This document shows, in pieces, positions 36,939 through 45,945 of a DNA stretch of 64,000 bases. The position numbers and the translations under genes are program-made. How positions within the stretch are numbered: the first letter of the stretch is position 1; every line of letters begins with the position of its first letter. The DNA comes from Myxococcales bacterium (GTDB taxonomy: Bacteria; Myxococcota_A; Polyangia; Polyangiales; JADJMO01), in NCBI GenBank assembly GCA_016709545.1, contig JADJMO010000004.1, forward strand, positions 434,001-498,000, read 5' to 3'. The notes under the pieces were generated by a model that was given only the letters and a program-made list of their open reading frames with translations, was not told the DNA's origin and did no database searches.

Positions 36939-37420
36939 CGGCCGTCGCCGCCGCCGGTCCCGAGCAAGGGCACGAGGCGCGCATCCTCCGCGTCGCGCGC
37001 GCCGACGTCCTCGGCCCTCGTCCACCCCATGTCGGGCTCGAGGCGATAGCTGCCGACGTACTCGTCCGCGGGCTTCCACTCGGCGGGGGAGAGCATCGAG
37101 AAATAGGGGCGCCCCTCGGCGCGCCGGTAGAGGTGGTAGACGTGCCCGATCCGCTTGTGGAAGCGGCACTCCGCGTGGTGCAGCGAGCTCGCCGTCTGGG
37201 CGTCCGCGAGCACCTTCTCGGCCTGCGCCTGCAGCGCGCGGATCTGCTCGGCGATGAGCCGCAGCTTGCCGAGGGTGGCGTTGCCGACGGCGCGATCCGC
37301 CTCCTGGATCTCGCGCGCGACGTCGACCAGATCGATGGCCGGCGCGAGCCGCGAGAGCCCGTAGGGCGAGGTGTGCGCGGGCCCCTCGTGGTTCGGTCCT
37401 TCGTGTCGACGCTCCGTCAC
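36935..37420 (-). CDS. DUF2452 protein
   Basis: 161 residues from GTG 37420. The helical core has LVDVAREIQEADRAVGNATL, KLRLIAEQIRALQAQAEKVL, LHHAECRFHKRIGHVYHLY and YFSMLSPAEW, which match my memory of DUF2452. It is cytoplasmic and of unknown function. It overlaps the ligD end by 4 nt, convergently, so antisense transcription between them is likely. Confidence 0.85.
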   Translation of the reverse strand: MTERRHEGPNHEGPAHTSPYGLSRLAPAIDLVDVAREIQEADRAVGNATLGKLRLIAEQIRALQAQAEKVLADAQTASSLHHAECRFHKRIGHVYHLYRRAEGRPYFSMLSPAEWKPADEYVGSYRLEPDMGWTRAEDVGARDAEDARLVPLLGTGGGDGR

Positions 37421-37451
37421 GCGATCGGTCTATCACTTCCGAGCGAGCGCT

Positions 37452-39502
37452 TCAGGCCTTGCGCCGCGCGAGCCGCGCCACCGCGCGAGCCCCGCGGCGG
37501 GTGAGCCAGAGCGCGTCGCCCGCGAGGACCACCGCCGCGAACAGCGCCACGAGCCACCGCAGGTCGGCCCGCGCCCGCGCGATCTCGACGGGGTTCTTGC
37601 CGGCGGCCACGCCACCGCCGGGCGCGCCCACCCTGCGGGACACCGGCGGATCGTTGCGCACGACGTCGCTCTCCTGCTCGGCCAGCAGCGCGACCGTGAG
37701 CGGCGCCGGCGTGGCCGAGCCCTCGAGCACGTAAGGGCCCATCTGATCGAGCCCCTCGAGCAGCGCGACGCCCTCGAGCACCGGGGCGCGCGCGGCGATC
37801 TCGGTCACCGGCGCGCCGACCCGCCGCGCGACGACCTCTTGGCCCCCGCGGCCGCGGTGATCCTCGCAGCGACGCCCGCGCGCGCGCTGGGCGCCCAGGA
37901 GCGATCGCGGCGCGTACGGGCCATGTCGACGGCGTCGCGGGCCAGCAGCACGAACGCGGCGCGGCGCGCGAGGTCGCCGTCGGCCGGGTCGAACCCCCAC
38001 AGCGTGACCGTGCGGTCGAGCGTGGAGGCGTCGGCGATGACGGCCAGCTGCTCGGCGCGCACCAGCGCCGCGGCGCCGAGCAACGCGGCGCCCTTGGTGG
38101 CGTCGGCGCCGAGCGGCGCGATGGGCACGACGCGCCCGAGCTTCACCCCCTCGAGCTCCACGTAGCGCAGCCGCGGATCGCTCGGCGACCACGAGGTGAT
38201 CGCGGGCAGCTCGGCCCCGCTCACGGCCGCGCCGACCGTGCGCCCCCAGCAGTTGCCCGGGGGCGGGTTCACGATGAGCAGGTCGCCACCCCCCGGCGCC
38301 GTGGTGGGGCACGTGTCTACCGTGACCACGAGCGACCACGCCTCCACGGTGGCCTGCGCGAGCGCCGCGGTGTGGACCTTGTCGAGCTTGACGTCCGGGT
38401 CGGCGACCAGCGCGCGCGCGAGCCAGGTGGAGCCACCGACCCCGAGCGAGGCGAGCGTGACCGGCATGCGACGCGGAGGGGGCACCACGAGCTGCACCTT
38501 GTCGTCGAGCGCGAGCGCGTCGCCCGGCGCGAGCTCGATCGCGAGCGTGGCGAGCTCGTCGGAGCCATCGGCGGCGGGCGAGAACCCGAGGGTCACCGCG
38601 CCGTGCCCCGGCTCCCCAGCGGGGATCTCCACCTTGCGGGCGTCGAGCGGCTCGGGGCGATCCATGCGCCGCAGCGTGACCCACCGCGTGCGGCCCTCCT
38701 CGGGCGTACCGAACGCGGCGAGCGTCACCGCGACGTCCACGTGGTCGGGGCCCTGGCTGCTCGGCCCGCGGCGCACGTCGACGCGCACGATCCCGACGTT
38801 GCCCTCGCGCGGTCCCGCCTCGATCGGCACCACGTCCAGCTCCGCGCCGCCCTCCTCGGCGAGCCACGTGGGCGGCCGCGCGAACGACCCGTCGGTGAAC
38901 AGCACCACCCGCCGCTTGCCCGTGCGACCGCGCAGCAGATCGCGGGCCACGTCGAGCGCGGGCTCCACGTCGCCCTCGAGCAGCCCGGCCTCGATCCCGG
39001 CGAGCGAGGCCTTGGCCGCCTTGGCGCCGCGCTGGAGAGTGGCGACCACGCGCGCGTCGCGCCCGGCGACGACCACCGCCACCTCGGCGCCGATCCCCAG
39101 GCGATCGAGGAGCTTCGCGGCCTCCTCCTTCGCGCGGGTCATGCGCGTGGGCGAGGCGTTGCTCGGGTCGCTGGCGATCGGCCGCACCCGCGCGGCCATC
39201 GAGGCCGAGCGGTCGATCACGACCACCACCGCATCGGCGTCGTAGGTCGCGCCCTTGGACACCGGTCGCGAGAAGGCGAGGGCGAGCAGGATCAAGGCGA
39301 GCAGCTGCAACAGGAGCGACGTCTCGGGCGTGAGGCGCTTCCACGGCACGCGCGCCTTGGCCTCTCGCCGCGCGAGGTCGTACATCGCCGCGCTCGACAC
39401 CTTCACCGTCTTGCGGCGGGTCTTGAGCACGTAGAGCGCGATGAGCGGCACGGCTGCGGCCAGGAGCCACAGGCCCTTCGCGGCCAGCAACGCGGGGAAC
39501 AC
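37452..39502 (-). CDS. BatA-type membrane VWA protein (frameshifted)
   Basis: Probable GTG start 39502 (MFPALLAAKGLWLLAAAVPL). The N-terminal BatA domain has two TM helices and VPWKRLTPETSLLLQLLALI. A VWA domain follows with the metal site VVVVIDRSASM and LFTDGSFARPP. A long extracytoplasmic beta-rich region follows, then a C-terminal TM helix (LVALFAAVVLAGDALWL) with basic tail. The frame breaks near 37835-37838: one added base (C on the + strand) joins TAAAGAK to EVVARRVGAPVTEIAARAPV, giving 683 residues. BatA/CoxE-type VWA proteins often work with MoxR ATPases; none is next to it. It diverges from the oxygenase gene. Confidence 0.85.
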
Positions 39503-39542
39503 GGGCTGGCAGGCTACCGCGGCCCGAGGGACAATGACATCG

Positions 39543-40691
39543 ATGCCGTACCCCACGCGCTTCGTGAACCTGGACGCGGCCCGCGCCCGCTTCGGCGCGC
39601 GGGTGGACCGGCTCGCCCCGTACTTCTCGGCGATGGACCCGCTCGCCGACGACGTGGTCGCCGAGATGGCCACCCTGCCGCCCGGTCAGGGTTTTCGCGC
39701 CCTCGACCAGGCGCTGAGCCACGGTCTCTCGTCGGCCACGCCTCGCGCGGTCCGCGCCCTGGTCGAGTCGCTCGAGGACGTCCCGCCGTGGGCCGACGAG
39801 CAGACCCTCGATCGCGCGGGTGAGCTCCTGATGCGCTCCGGGGTGCTCGGCGGCCTCGTGCTCGCCGCCAAGTCGATCGTCCACGGCTACGCCTCGCCCG
39901 CGGGGAACAAGCCCCTCGTCCTGTCGGGTCGGCTGCTCGAGCAGGCCCCGCGGCGCCTGAACGAGACCTCGCGGTTCGTGCAGGCCGTGTGTCGACCGGG
40001 CGGGATGCGCCGCTTCGGGGACGGCTTCGTGATCACCGTGAAGGTCCGCGTGATGCACGCGCAGGTGCGCCGCATGTGCCTCGCGTCGGGCCGCTGGGAC
40101 GCGGCGGCGTGGGGCGCTCCGGTGAACCAGCACGACATGGCCGCGACCACGCTCCTGTTCTCGCTCGCCCTGCTCGAGGGCCTGCGCACGTTCGGCCTCG
40201 CGTTCGGCGACGACGAGGCCGAGCGGTACATGCACCTGTTCCGCTACGTCGGTCACGTGATCGGCGTCGACGCGCGCCTCCTTCCGACCGGGCAGCTCGA
40301 CGGCATGAACCTGGCCGAGCTGATCTACACGACGCAGGGCGCACCCGACGACGACGCGCGCGCGCTGGTGAAGGCGCTGATGCACAGCGGCATCGCGCAG
40401 ACCAAGGACAAGGCGCGCGACGCGCGGACCACGGCCGTCGGATATGGGATCTGCCGGGGCCTCGTCGGCGACGAGCTCGCGGATCAGCTCGGGGTCCCAC
40501 GGGACCCGTACCGGTTCGCGCTGCCCGCGATGCGCGCCATGACCCGCGCGGCGGAGGCCGTGCGGCTGCGATTCCCCGCGGCGCACCGCACCGCCGTCGA
40601 GCAGGGCACCCGCTACTGGGATCGCGTGGTCACCGTCGGCCTCGCCGGTGCCACCGCCGAGTTCCGCCTCCCCGAGCTGCACGCGGCCTGA
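39543..40691 (+). CDS. MpaB-like oxygenase (DUF2236, latex-clearing-protein relatives)
   Basis: 382 residues from ATG 39543; no signal peptide. Conserved DUF2236 features are LNETSRFVQAVC, FVITVKVRVMHAQVRRM, PVNQHDMAATTLLFSLALLE (probable haem-proximal His region) and YMHLFRYVGHVIGVD. The family includes b-type haem oxygenases such as latex-clearing protein and MpaB. Substrates of most members are unknown. The gene is alone between divergent and convergent neighbours. Confidence 0.85.
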   Translation: MPYPTRFVNLDAARARFGARVDRLAPYFSAMDPLADDVVAEMATLPPGQGFRALDQALSHGLSSATPRAVRALVESLEDVPPWADEQTLDRAGELLMRSGVLGGLVLAAKSIVHGYASPAGNKPLVLSGRLLEQAPRRLNETSRFVQAVCRPGGMRRFGDGFVITVKVRVMHAQVRRMCLASGRWDAAAWGAPVNQHDMAATTLLFSLALLEGLRTFGLAFGDDEAERYMHLFRYVGHVIGVDARLLPTGQLDGMNLAELIYTTQGAPDDDARALVKALMHSGIAQTKDKARDARTTAVGYGICRGLVGDELADQLGVPRDPYRFALPAMRAMTRAAEAVRLRFPAAHRTAVEQGTRYWDRVVTVGLAGATAEFRLPELHAA

Positions 40692-40725
40692 CGGCCTGTC
40701 GATGGTTGCCCCGACATGCCCTGAC

Positions 40726-41859
40726 TCAGCAGACCGTCGCGACCACCTCGGCCCACGAGGCCCCGGCGAGCAGCGCCTCGCGCGTGGCCGTCGTGCCGGC
40801 GAGCAGATCGAGCGCCTCGGCCTCGCGGGGGTCGACGTATTCGTAGGGCTCGGTGCGCAGCCCGAACCGCTCGACGGATTGCGCGCGGGCGAACACGAGG
40901 AGCGCCAGGTAGGTGGCCACGGGGCGGAAGCGCGCGCGGTCGACCACGTGGATCTGCACCCCACCGCAGCTCGCGCCCGCGTGCTTCTGGAACGTCGGCA
41001 GGAACGACGTGGGTCGCGCGCGAAACCCAGGGAGCCCCGTGTCGTGCAGGGCCTTCGCGAGCGCGTGACCGTCGATCCAAGGCGCGCCACACAGCTCGAA
41101 CGGCCGGGTCGTGCCGCGGCCCTCGCTCAGGTTGGTGGCCTCGACGAGGCACCCGCCCGGGTAGACGATCGCCGTGTCGAGACCGGGCATGTTCGGCGAA
41201 GGGAGCACGAACGGGCGATCCCACGCGTCGGCGTAGGCCGCGCGATCCCAGCCCTCGACGGCGACGCACTCGAACAAGCCCGCGAGCCCCTCGACGACCG
41301 CGCGCTCGGCGACGATCTCGCCATAGGTGCGGCCGTGGCGGATGGGGATCGGCTCGAGGCCGACGAACGACCGCAGGCGGAGCTCGCGGTGCGGGTGACC
41401 CTCCACCGTGACGCCGTCGATCGGGTTCGGCCGATCGAGCAGGAGCACCCGCACCGACGCGCGGGCGCACGCGCGCAGCGCGAGGAGGGCCGTCCAGACG
41501 AACGTGTAGTAGCGCGCGCCGACGTCCTGCAGATCGACGATCAAGAGGTCGACCGCCGCGAGCTCGTCGGCCGTGGGCGACAGCCGCTCGAACGAGGTGC
41601 CGTAGAGCGAGACGATCCGCGCGCCCGTGGCCGCGTCGCGCTCGTCGCCCACGTGGGCCATGTCCTGCGCGCCGCCGCCGTAGCCGTGCTCGGGCCCGTA
41701 GAGCAGCACCGGTCGCACCCCGACCGCGACGAGCGCGTCGAGGGCGTGCACGAGGTCGCGGGTGACCGAGGCCGGGTGGGCGAGCAGGCCGACGCGGAGC
41801 CCGCGCAGCTCGGCGAGCCGCGCGCCGTCTTCGAGCAGGCGATCGAGCCCGACCTTCAT
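40726..41859 (-). CDS. NamZ-like exo-beta-N-acetylmuramidase (DUF1343)
   Basis: 377 residues with typical DUF1343 motifs: GLLAHPASVTRDLVHALDAL, YGPEHGYGG, SLYGTSFERLSPTADELA, LIVDLQDVGARYYTFVW, LLLDRPNPIDG and TNLSEGRGTTRPFELCGAPW. NamZ-type enzymes remove N-acetylmuramic acid from non-reducing ends of peptidoglycan sugars. No clear signal peptide is visible, so it may be cytoplasmic, as expected for muropeptide recycling. It overlaps the upstream RelA-like gene by 4 nt and is therefore translationally coupled to it. Confidence 0.9.
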   Translation of the reverse strand: MKVGLDRLLEDGARLAELRGLRVGLLAHPASVTRDLVHALDALVAVGVRPVLLYGPEHGYGGGAQDMAHVGDERDAATGARIVSLYGTSFERLSPTADELAAVDLLIVDLQDVGARYYTFVWTALLALRACARASVRVLLLDRPNPIDGVTVEGHPHRELRLRSFVGLEPIPIRHGRTYGEIVAERAVVEGLAGLFECVAVEGWDRAAYADAWDRPFVLPSPNMPGLDTAIVYPGGCLVEATNLSEGRGTTRPFELCGAPWIDGHALAKALHDTGLPGFRARPTSFLPTFQKHAGASCGGVQIHVVDRARFRPVATYLALLVFARAQSVERFGLRTEPYEYVDPREAEALDLLAGTTATREALLAGASWAEVVATVC

Positions 41860-42932
41860 CCGCCCCGCGCCCCGAGCTTGAGGCGCCGCATCACCGCCTG
41901 CCGCTGGCGCTCCTTGTAGCGCTCGTGCGAGGCGTCACCCTGCTCGTTCAGCGCCTCGGTCTCGCGGTCGATGACCTGGAACTCGACGAGCGAGAAGATC
42001 ACCGGCCCGAGCGCCCGAGCGTTCGGCGGCGCCGCCTCGAGCACCGCCTTGGGCACGCGCAGCGGCAGGTCGACCACGAAGTGGATGACGTGGAAGCTCT
42101 GGTCCGAGAACGTGTTGTTGCTCGGCGTGAGCGTGTCGTTCTCCTCGTCGTTGATCCGGTCGTCGGTCACGAGCTTGGAGAGCCGGGGGTGCGCGTGGGC
42201 GTAGCTCTGGAGGTGGAAGATGGTGTTGGTGGACTCGCGCGGGATCACGTAGTTCCACGCGAACAGCTTGCGGGTCAGGTAGTGGACGACCGGCAGGATG
42301 TCCCCGCGGTCGCGGGTGACGATGCGGAAGCGCAGCTTGTCGTAGATCTGCGCGGCGACGTTGCGGTCCTTGGAGAGCAGCTTGGTGTAGAGGCTGAACT
42401 TGTTCTTCCGCCCGCCCACGAACTCGACGATGGGCATGCCGCCCGCGAGCATGCCGCCCACCACGCGGTAGACCTTCTCCTCCACGAGGTGGAACACCTC
42501 CTGGTCGGAGAGCGGGAGCATGAACAGGAGCTCGCGGCCCTCGAGGTGGTGGATGATGTGCATGCACTTGAGGATCGTGCACGCGCAGAGCTGCTTGTGG
42601 CCGCGCCCCGAGGCCATCAGCATGAGCCCGGGCAGCGGCAACCGCTCGACCGCCTTGGGCACCGGGAACTCGAAGTGCCGCCGCAGGTACTCGATGGCGT
42701 CGGCCTTCAGGCGCTCGGCGCGGGCGCGATCGGAGGGGTCTTCGAGCGAGAGCTCGTTCGAGAGGGCGAGCTCGTGGGCGTCCTGCTCGGTCTCGAAGTT
42801 GAGCCGGCGCCAGTCGATGACCGAGTTGCCGCGCAGGAGGATCTGCACGGCCTCGAAGTCGGCGAGGGACCAGCGATCGAGAGGCTTGAGTTGCCCTACA
42901 CCCGGAGGGGCGCTGGCGGGATGGGAGGCCAC
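41856..42932 (-). CDS. TIGR04552-like protein with RelA/SpoT-synthetase-like fold
   Basis: 358 residues from GTG 42932, cytoplasmic. I believe it belongs to the deltaproteobacterial family TIGR04552. Its central part reads like a diverged RelA/SpoT nucleotidyltransferase: GGRKNKFSLYTKLLSK (173-188, cf. the substrate-binding GRxKxxxSIxxKM), IYDKLRFRIV (196-205, Asp198 at the metal-binding Asp), YVIPRESTNTIFH (228-240, cf. YI..PK.NGYQSLH) and VEFQVID (316-322, Glu317 at the catalytic Glu), then ASHERYK (334-340). The Tyr that stacks on guanine is replaced. There is no HD domain. Translational coupling to NamZ suggests a cell-wall link. The activity is unproven. Confidence 0.75.
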   Translation of the reverse strand: MASHPASAPPGVGQLKPLDRWSLADFEAVQILLRGNSVIDWRRLNFETEQDAHELALSNELSLEDPSDRARAERLKADAIEYLRRHFEFPVPKAVERLPLPGLMLMASGRGHKQLCACTILKCMHIIHHLEGRELLFMLPLSDQEVFHLVEEKVYRVVGGMLAGGMPIVEFVGGRKNKFSLYTKLLSKDRNVAAQIYDKLRFRIVTRDRGDILPVVHYLTRKLFAWNYVIPRESTNTIFHLQSYAHAHPRLSKLVTDDRINDEENDTLTPSNNTFSDQSFHVIHFVVDLPLRVPKAVLEAAPPNARALGPVIFSLVEFQVIDRETEALNEQGDASHERYKERQRQAVMRRLKLGARGG

Positions 42933-42952
42933 GCGCCGAGGGTATCAGCAGA

Positions 42953-43198
42953 TCACTCGGCGTCGCCGAGCGCTTCTTCCAGGGGCCTCTGGAGCGGCCG
43001 GGGCTGCTCCTCCGCGGCGCGACTGAGCCGGCCCAGCGACAGCGTGCCGAAGAAGATGGCGAACACCACCATCAGCACTGCGAGCTGAGCGACCCAGGCG
43101 TGGCCCGTCAGCACGCCTGTCATGGCGAGCACGACGAACGGCGAGAGCGCAGCGGCATACCAGGGAGTGATCTTCATCGAGGTGGTGGGTCCGTCCAT
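42953..43198 (-). CDS. Small two-helix membrane protein
   Basis: 81 residues (ATG 43198; ATG 43201 or 43177 possible). It has two hydrophobic segments, PWYAAALSPFVVLAMTGVLT and VAQLAVLMVVFAIFFGTLSL, and a charged tail (RLSRAAEEQPRPLQRPLEEA). I recognise no family. It is 20 bases upstream of the RelA-like gene on the same strand and probably heads that operon. Confidence 0.6.
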   Translation of the reverse strand: MDGPTTSMKITPWYAAALSPFVVLAMTGVLTGHAWVAQLAVLMVVFAIFFGTLSLGRLSRAAEEQPRPLQRPLEEALGDAE

Positions 43199-43201
43199 CA
43201 T

Positions 43202-43614
43202 CCTGGCGCCAGCATCGGTCCAAACGACATGTAGGTCAAAGTAAGTGACAGGAATACAGATCGAGTGGCGCGCAGAGGTAGGACAGCCGCCGGAAAGCAG
43301 AGGCCGTGCCAAAATAGTGACGCCGTGAAGGGCCAAGTTTTCAGCAACTTGGACCGTGGAAAACTCGTGGGGTACCCGGGGGTCGGCCACACGGGCGTGG
43401 GAGCAGGGCCACGTCACGGTGTCCGAACGCCTCACGAGGCCTTGCCGACTCGAAAATCCGTGACCTGCGGGCTCCGACCCGGAGAATGTGGAGGGTGCGG
43501 GCGGCTGGACACACGTCTCTGGAACACGAGACACACGTTCGTCCAGCCACGCTGTTCGCGGCCGTCGAGGGTGTACGACCCGGACCCGGTCTTCGGACGC
43601 TATGCTTGGACGCA
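43202..43614. other. 413-bp intergenic region, lower GC, no gene seen
   Basis: It lies between the divergent small membrane protein and the NtrC-type regulator. Its composition is visibly less GC-rich than the genes, with several A/T runs near 43310-43370, as expected for a bidirectional promoter region. No convincing ORF, sigma-54 box or known RNA is seen. It contains a nested hairpin at 43503-43548. Confidence 0.5.
43503..43548 (+). promoter_or_regulatory. Nested hairpin upstream of the NtrC-type regulator
   Basis: The outer stem GGCTGGAC/GTCCAGCC (8 bp) encloses an inner stem GTCTC/GAGAC (5 bp, 8-nt loop). It ends 66 bases before the GTG start. It could be a structured leader or a protein-binding palindrome. 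Confidence 0.4.
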
Positions 43615-45000
43615 GTGCGCGGTCGGGTCCTCATCGTCGACGACGAAGCCAACGCGCGAACGGCGCTCGCCGAGATCCTCCGCGAGGATGGCTACGTCGC
43701 CGAGACCGCCGCCGACGGCTTCAAGGCGCTCGGCAAGCTCGCCGAGCTGCAGCCCGAGGTGATCTTGACCGACCTCAAGATGCCCGGTCTCGACGGCCTC
43801 GGGCTGCTCGAGAGGGCCAAGGCGATCGTCCCCGAGGCGGTCGTGATCGTGATGACGGCGTACGGCACGATCGGCTCGGCCGTCGACGCCGTGAAGCGTG
43901 GCGCCGAGAACTACCTGCAGAAGCCGATCGACGACCCCGACGCGCTGCTCGCGCTCGTGCAGAAGGGCGTGGAGAAGTCGCGTCTGCTGCAGGAGACCCG
44001 CCGCCTGCGCGATCGGCTCCGCGACCGCAACGCGCTCGGCCACGTGGTCGGCGAGCACCCGACGATGAAGCACCTGCTCGAGATGGTCGGCCAGGTGGGC
44101 CCTTCGCGCGCGAGCGTGCTCATCGCAGGCGAGAGCGGCACCGGCAAGGAGCTCGTCGCCGAGGCCATCCACAGCGCCTCACCGCGGGCCGACAAGCCCC
44201 TCGTCCGCCTCAACTGCGCGGCGCTGGTCGAGTCGCTGCTGGAGAGCGAGCTGTTCGGGCACGAGCGCGGGGCGTTCACCGGCGCGGTCGGCCGCCGCGA
44301 GGGCCGCTTCAAGCAGGCCGATGGCGGCACCCTGTTCCTCGACGAGGTGTCCGAGATCCCCCTCGCCACGCAGGTGAAGCTCCTGCGCTTCCTGCAGGAG
44401 CGGGAGTTCGAGCGCGTCGGCGGCAACGAGACGCTCAAGGTCGACGTGCGGATCCTCGCCGCGTCCAACCGCGATCTGAAGCAGCGCATCCTCGAGGGCC
44501 GTTTCCGCGAAGACCTCTACTACCGGCTCAACGTGGTCACCCTCGAGATCCCCCCGCTCCGGGAGCGGGCGAGCGACATCCCCGCGCTCGCCGCGTTCTT
44601 CCTGCGCAAGTACGCGCTCGAGAACGGCAAGAACATCGAGGGCTTCACCGACGAGGCGCTCGCGGCCATCACGAGCTACGGCTGGCCGGGCAACGTGCGC
44701 GAGCTCGAGAACGCGATCGAACGGGCGATCGTGCTCGGGCAAGGACCGCGGGTGGAGCCGCGCCATCTGCCCGCCAGCGTCGCTCCGCAGGCCGCGGCCG
44801 CGACCGATCTCCCCCGGGTGCCGGGCGCGACGATCGCGGAGCTCGAGCGGTGGGCGATCCTCCGGACGCTGGAGGCCGTCTCGGGCTCCACCTCGCGCGC
44901 CGCCACGGTGCTCGGGATCTCGGCCCGCAAGATCCAGTACAAACTGCACGAGTACGAGGGCACCGACGTCGAGACGGCCCGGGAGCGACCGAGCGAATGA
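43615..45000 (+). CDS. NtrC-type sigma-54-dependent response regulator
   Basis: 461 residues from GTG 43615. The receiver domain has acidic pair Asp9/Asp10, phosphorylation site Asp53 (ILTDLKMPG) and YLQKP Lys. The AAA+ domain has GESGTGKE (Walker A), GAFTGA (sigma-54-contacting loop), LFLDEVSEI (Walker B) and the arginine region LYYRLNV. The C-terminal Fis-type HTH is SRAATVLGISARKIQYKL. It activates sigma-54 promoters when phosphorylated. No histidine kinase is adjacent. It overlaps the ABC ATPase gene by 4 nt, so the two are coupled. Confidence 0.95.
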   Translation: MRGRVLIVDDEANARTALAEILREDGYVAETAADGFKALGKLAELQPEVILTDLKMPGLDGLGLLERAKAIVPEAVVIVMTAYGTIGSAVDAVKRGAENYLQKPIDDPDALLALVQKGVEKSRLLQETRRLRDRLRDRNALGHVVGEHPTMKHLLEMVGQVGPSRASVLIAGESGTGKELVAEAIHSASPRADKPLVRLNCAALVESLLESELFGHERGAFTGAVGRREGRFKQADGGTLFLDEVSEIPLATQVKLLRFLQEREFERVGGNETLKVDVRILAASNRDLKQRILEGRFREDLYYRLNVVTLEIPPLRERASDIPALAAFFLRKYALENGKNIEGFTDEALAAITSYGWPGNVRELENAIERAIVLGQGPRVEPRHLPASVAPQAAAATDLPRVPGATIAELERWAILRTLEAVSGSTSRAATVLGISARKIQYKLHEYEGTDVETARERPSE

Positions 45001-45941
45001 CCACGCCTCTCGTGCGGGTGAACGAGTTCCACAAGACCTACGAGGTCGGCTTCCTGCGAAAGAAGGTGCAGGCCGTCCGCGGCGTGTCGTTCGAGGTGAA
45101 CGCGGGCGAGATCGTCGGGCTCATCGGACCGAACGGCTCGGGCAAGACCACGACCATCAAGTGCCTGATGGGGCTCTCGGCGCCGACGGCGGGCTCGCTC
45201 GAGATCCGTGGGGTGCGCACCTCCGAGCCCGCGGCCCGCGAGCGGGTGGGGTTCTTGCCCGAGAACCCCTACGTCTACCCCTACCTGACGCCGCGCGAGT
45301 TCGTCGATCTGTGCGCGCGGCTCTCGTCGGTGCCCGCGGCGGAGCGCCCGGCGCGGACCGCGGAGGTGATCGAGCGCGTGGGGATCACCTACGCCGCCGA
45401 TCGCCCGGTGGGCCGGCTTTCGAAGGGCATGCTCCAGCGGACCGGGCTCGCCGCGGCGCTGGTCGCCGACCCGGAGCTGCTCGTGCTCGACGAGCCGATG
45501 AGCGGGCTCGATCCGCTCGGGCGCCGCGAGGTGCGCGACCTCGTGTTCGAGGAGCGGCGGCGCGGGCGCACGGTGCTGTTCTCTTCGCACGTGCTCTCCG
45601 ACGTGGAGGCGCTGTGCGATCGCGTGGTCATCCTGCACAAGGGGCGCGTGGTCGAACGCGGCACCATGCGCGAGCTGGTCAACCGCTCGGCGACGATGAT
45701 CGAGCTCACCCTGCGCGGCGTCGACGAGGCCGCCCGCGCGCGGCTCTCCACCCATGGCGCGGTGCTCCGCGCGCTCGATCAGGAGCTGGTCCTCGAGGTG
45801 GAGGGCGAGGAGGCGCTGACGGCGGTGCTCGCCGAGGCGCTCGCGACCAAGGTGCAGGTGGTCTCGGCCGTGCCGCGCAAGGACAGCCTCGAGGATCTGT
45901 TCGTCCGCAAGGCGCTCGGCACCGCCGACGCCGCGAGCTGA
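44997..45941 (+). CDS. ABC transporter ATP-binding protein (orphan)
   Basis: 314 residues, ATG overlapping the regulator stop. Walker A GPNGSGKTTT, signature LSKGMLQRTGLAAAL, Walker B LLVLDEPMSG, H-loop SSHVLSDVEAL. It is a DrrA/CcmA-type exporter ATPase. No permease gene follows; the next gene is pgsA on the opposite strand, 4 bases away. The permease must be elsewhere, or the ATPase has another role. Confidence 0.93.
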   Translation: MTTPLVRVNEFHKTYEVGFLRKKVQAVRGVSFEVNAGEIVGLIGPNGSGKTTTIKCLMGLSAPTAGSLEIRGVRTSEPAARERVGFLPENPYVYPYLTPREFVDLCARLSSVPAAERPARTAEVIERVGITYAADRPVGRLSKGMLQRTGLAAALVADPELLVLDEPMSGLDPLGRREVRDLVFEERRRGRTVLFSSHVLSDVEALCDRVVILHKGRVVERGTMRELVNRSATMIELTLRGVDEAARARLSTHGAVLRALDQELVLEVEGEEALTAVLAEALATKVQVVSAVPRKDSLEDLFVRKALGTADAAS

Positions 45942-45945
45942 GGCG

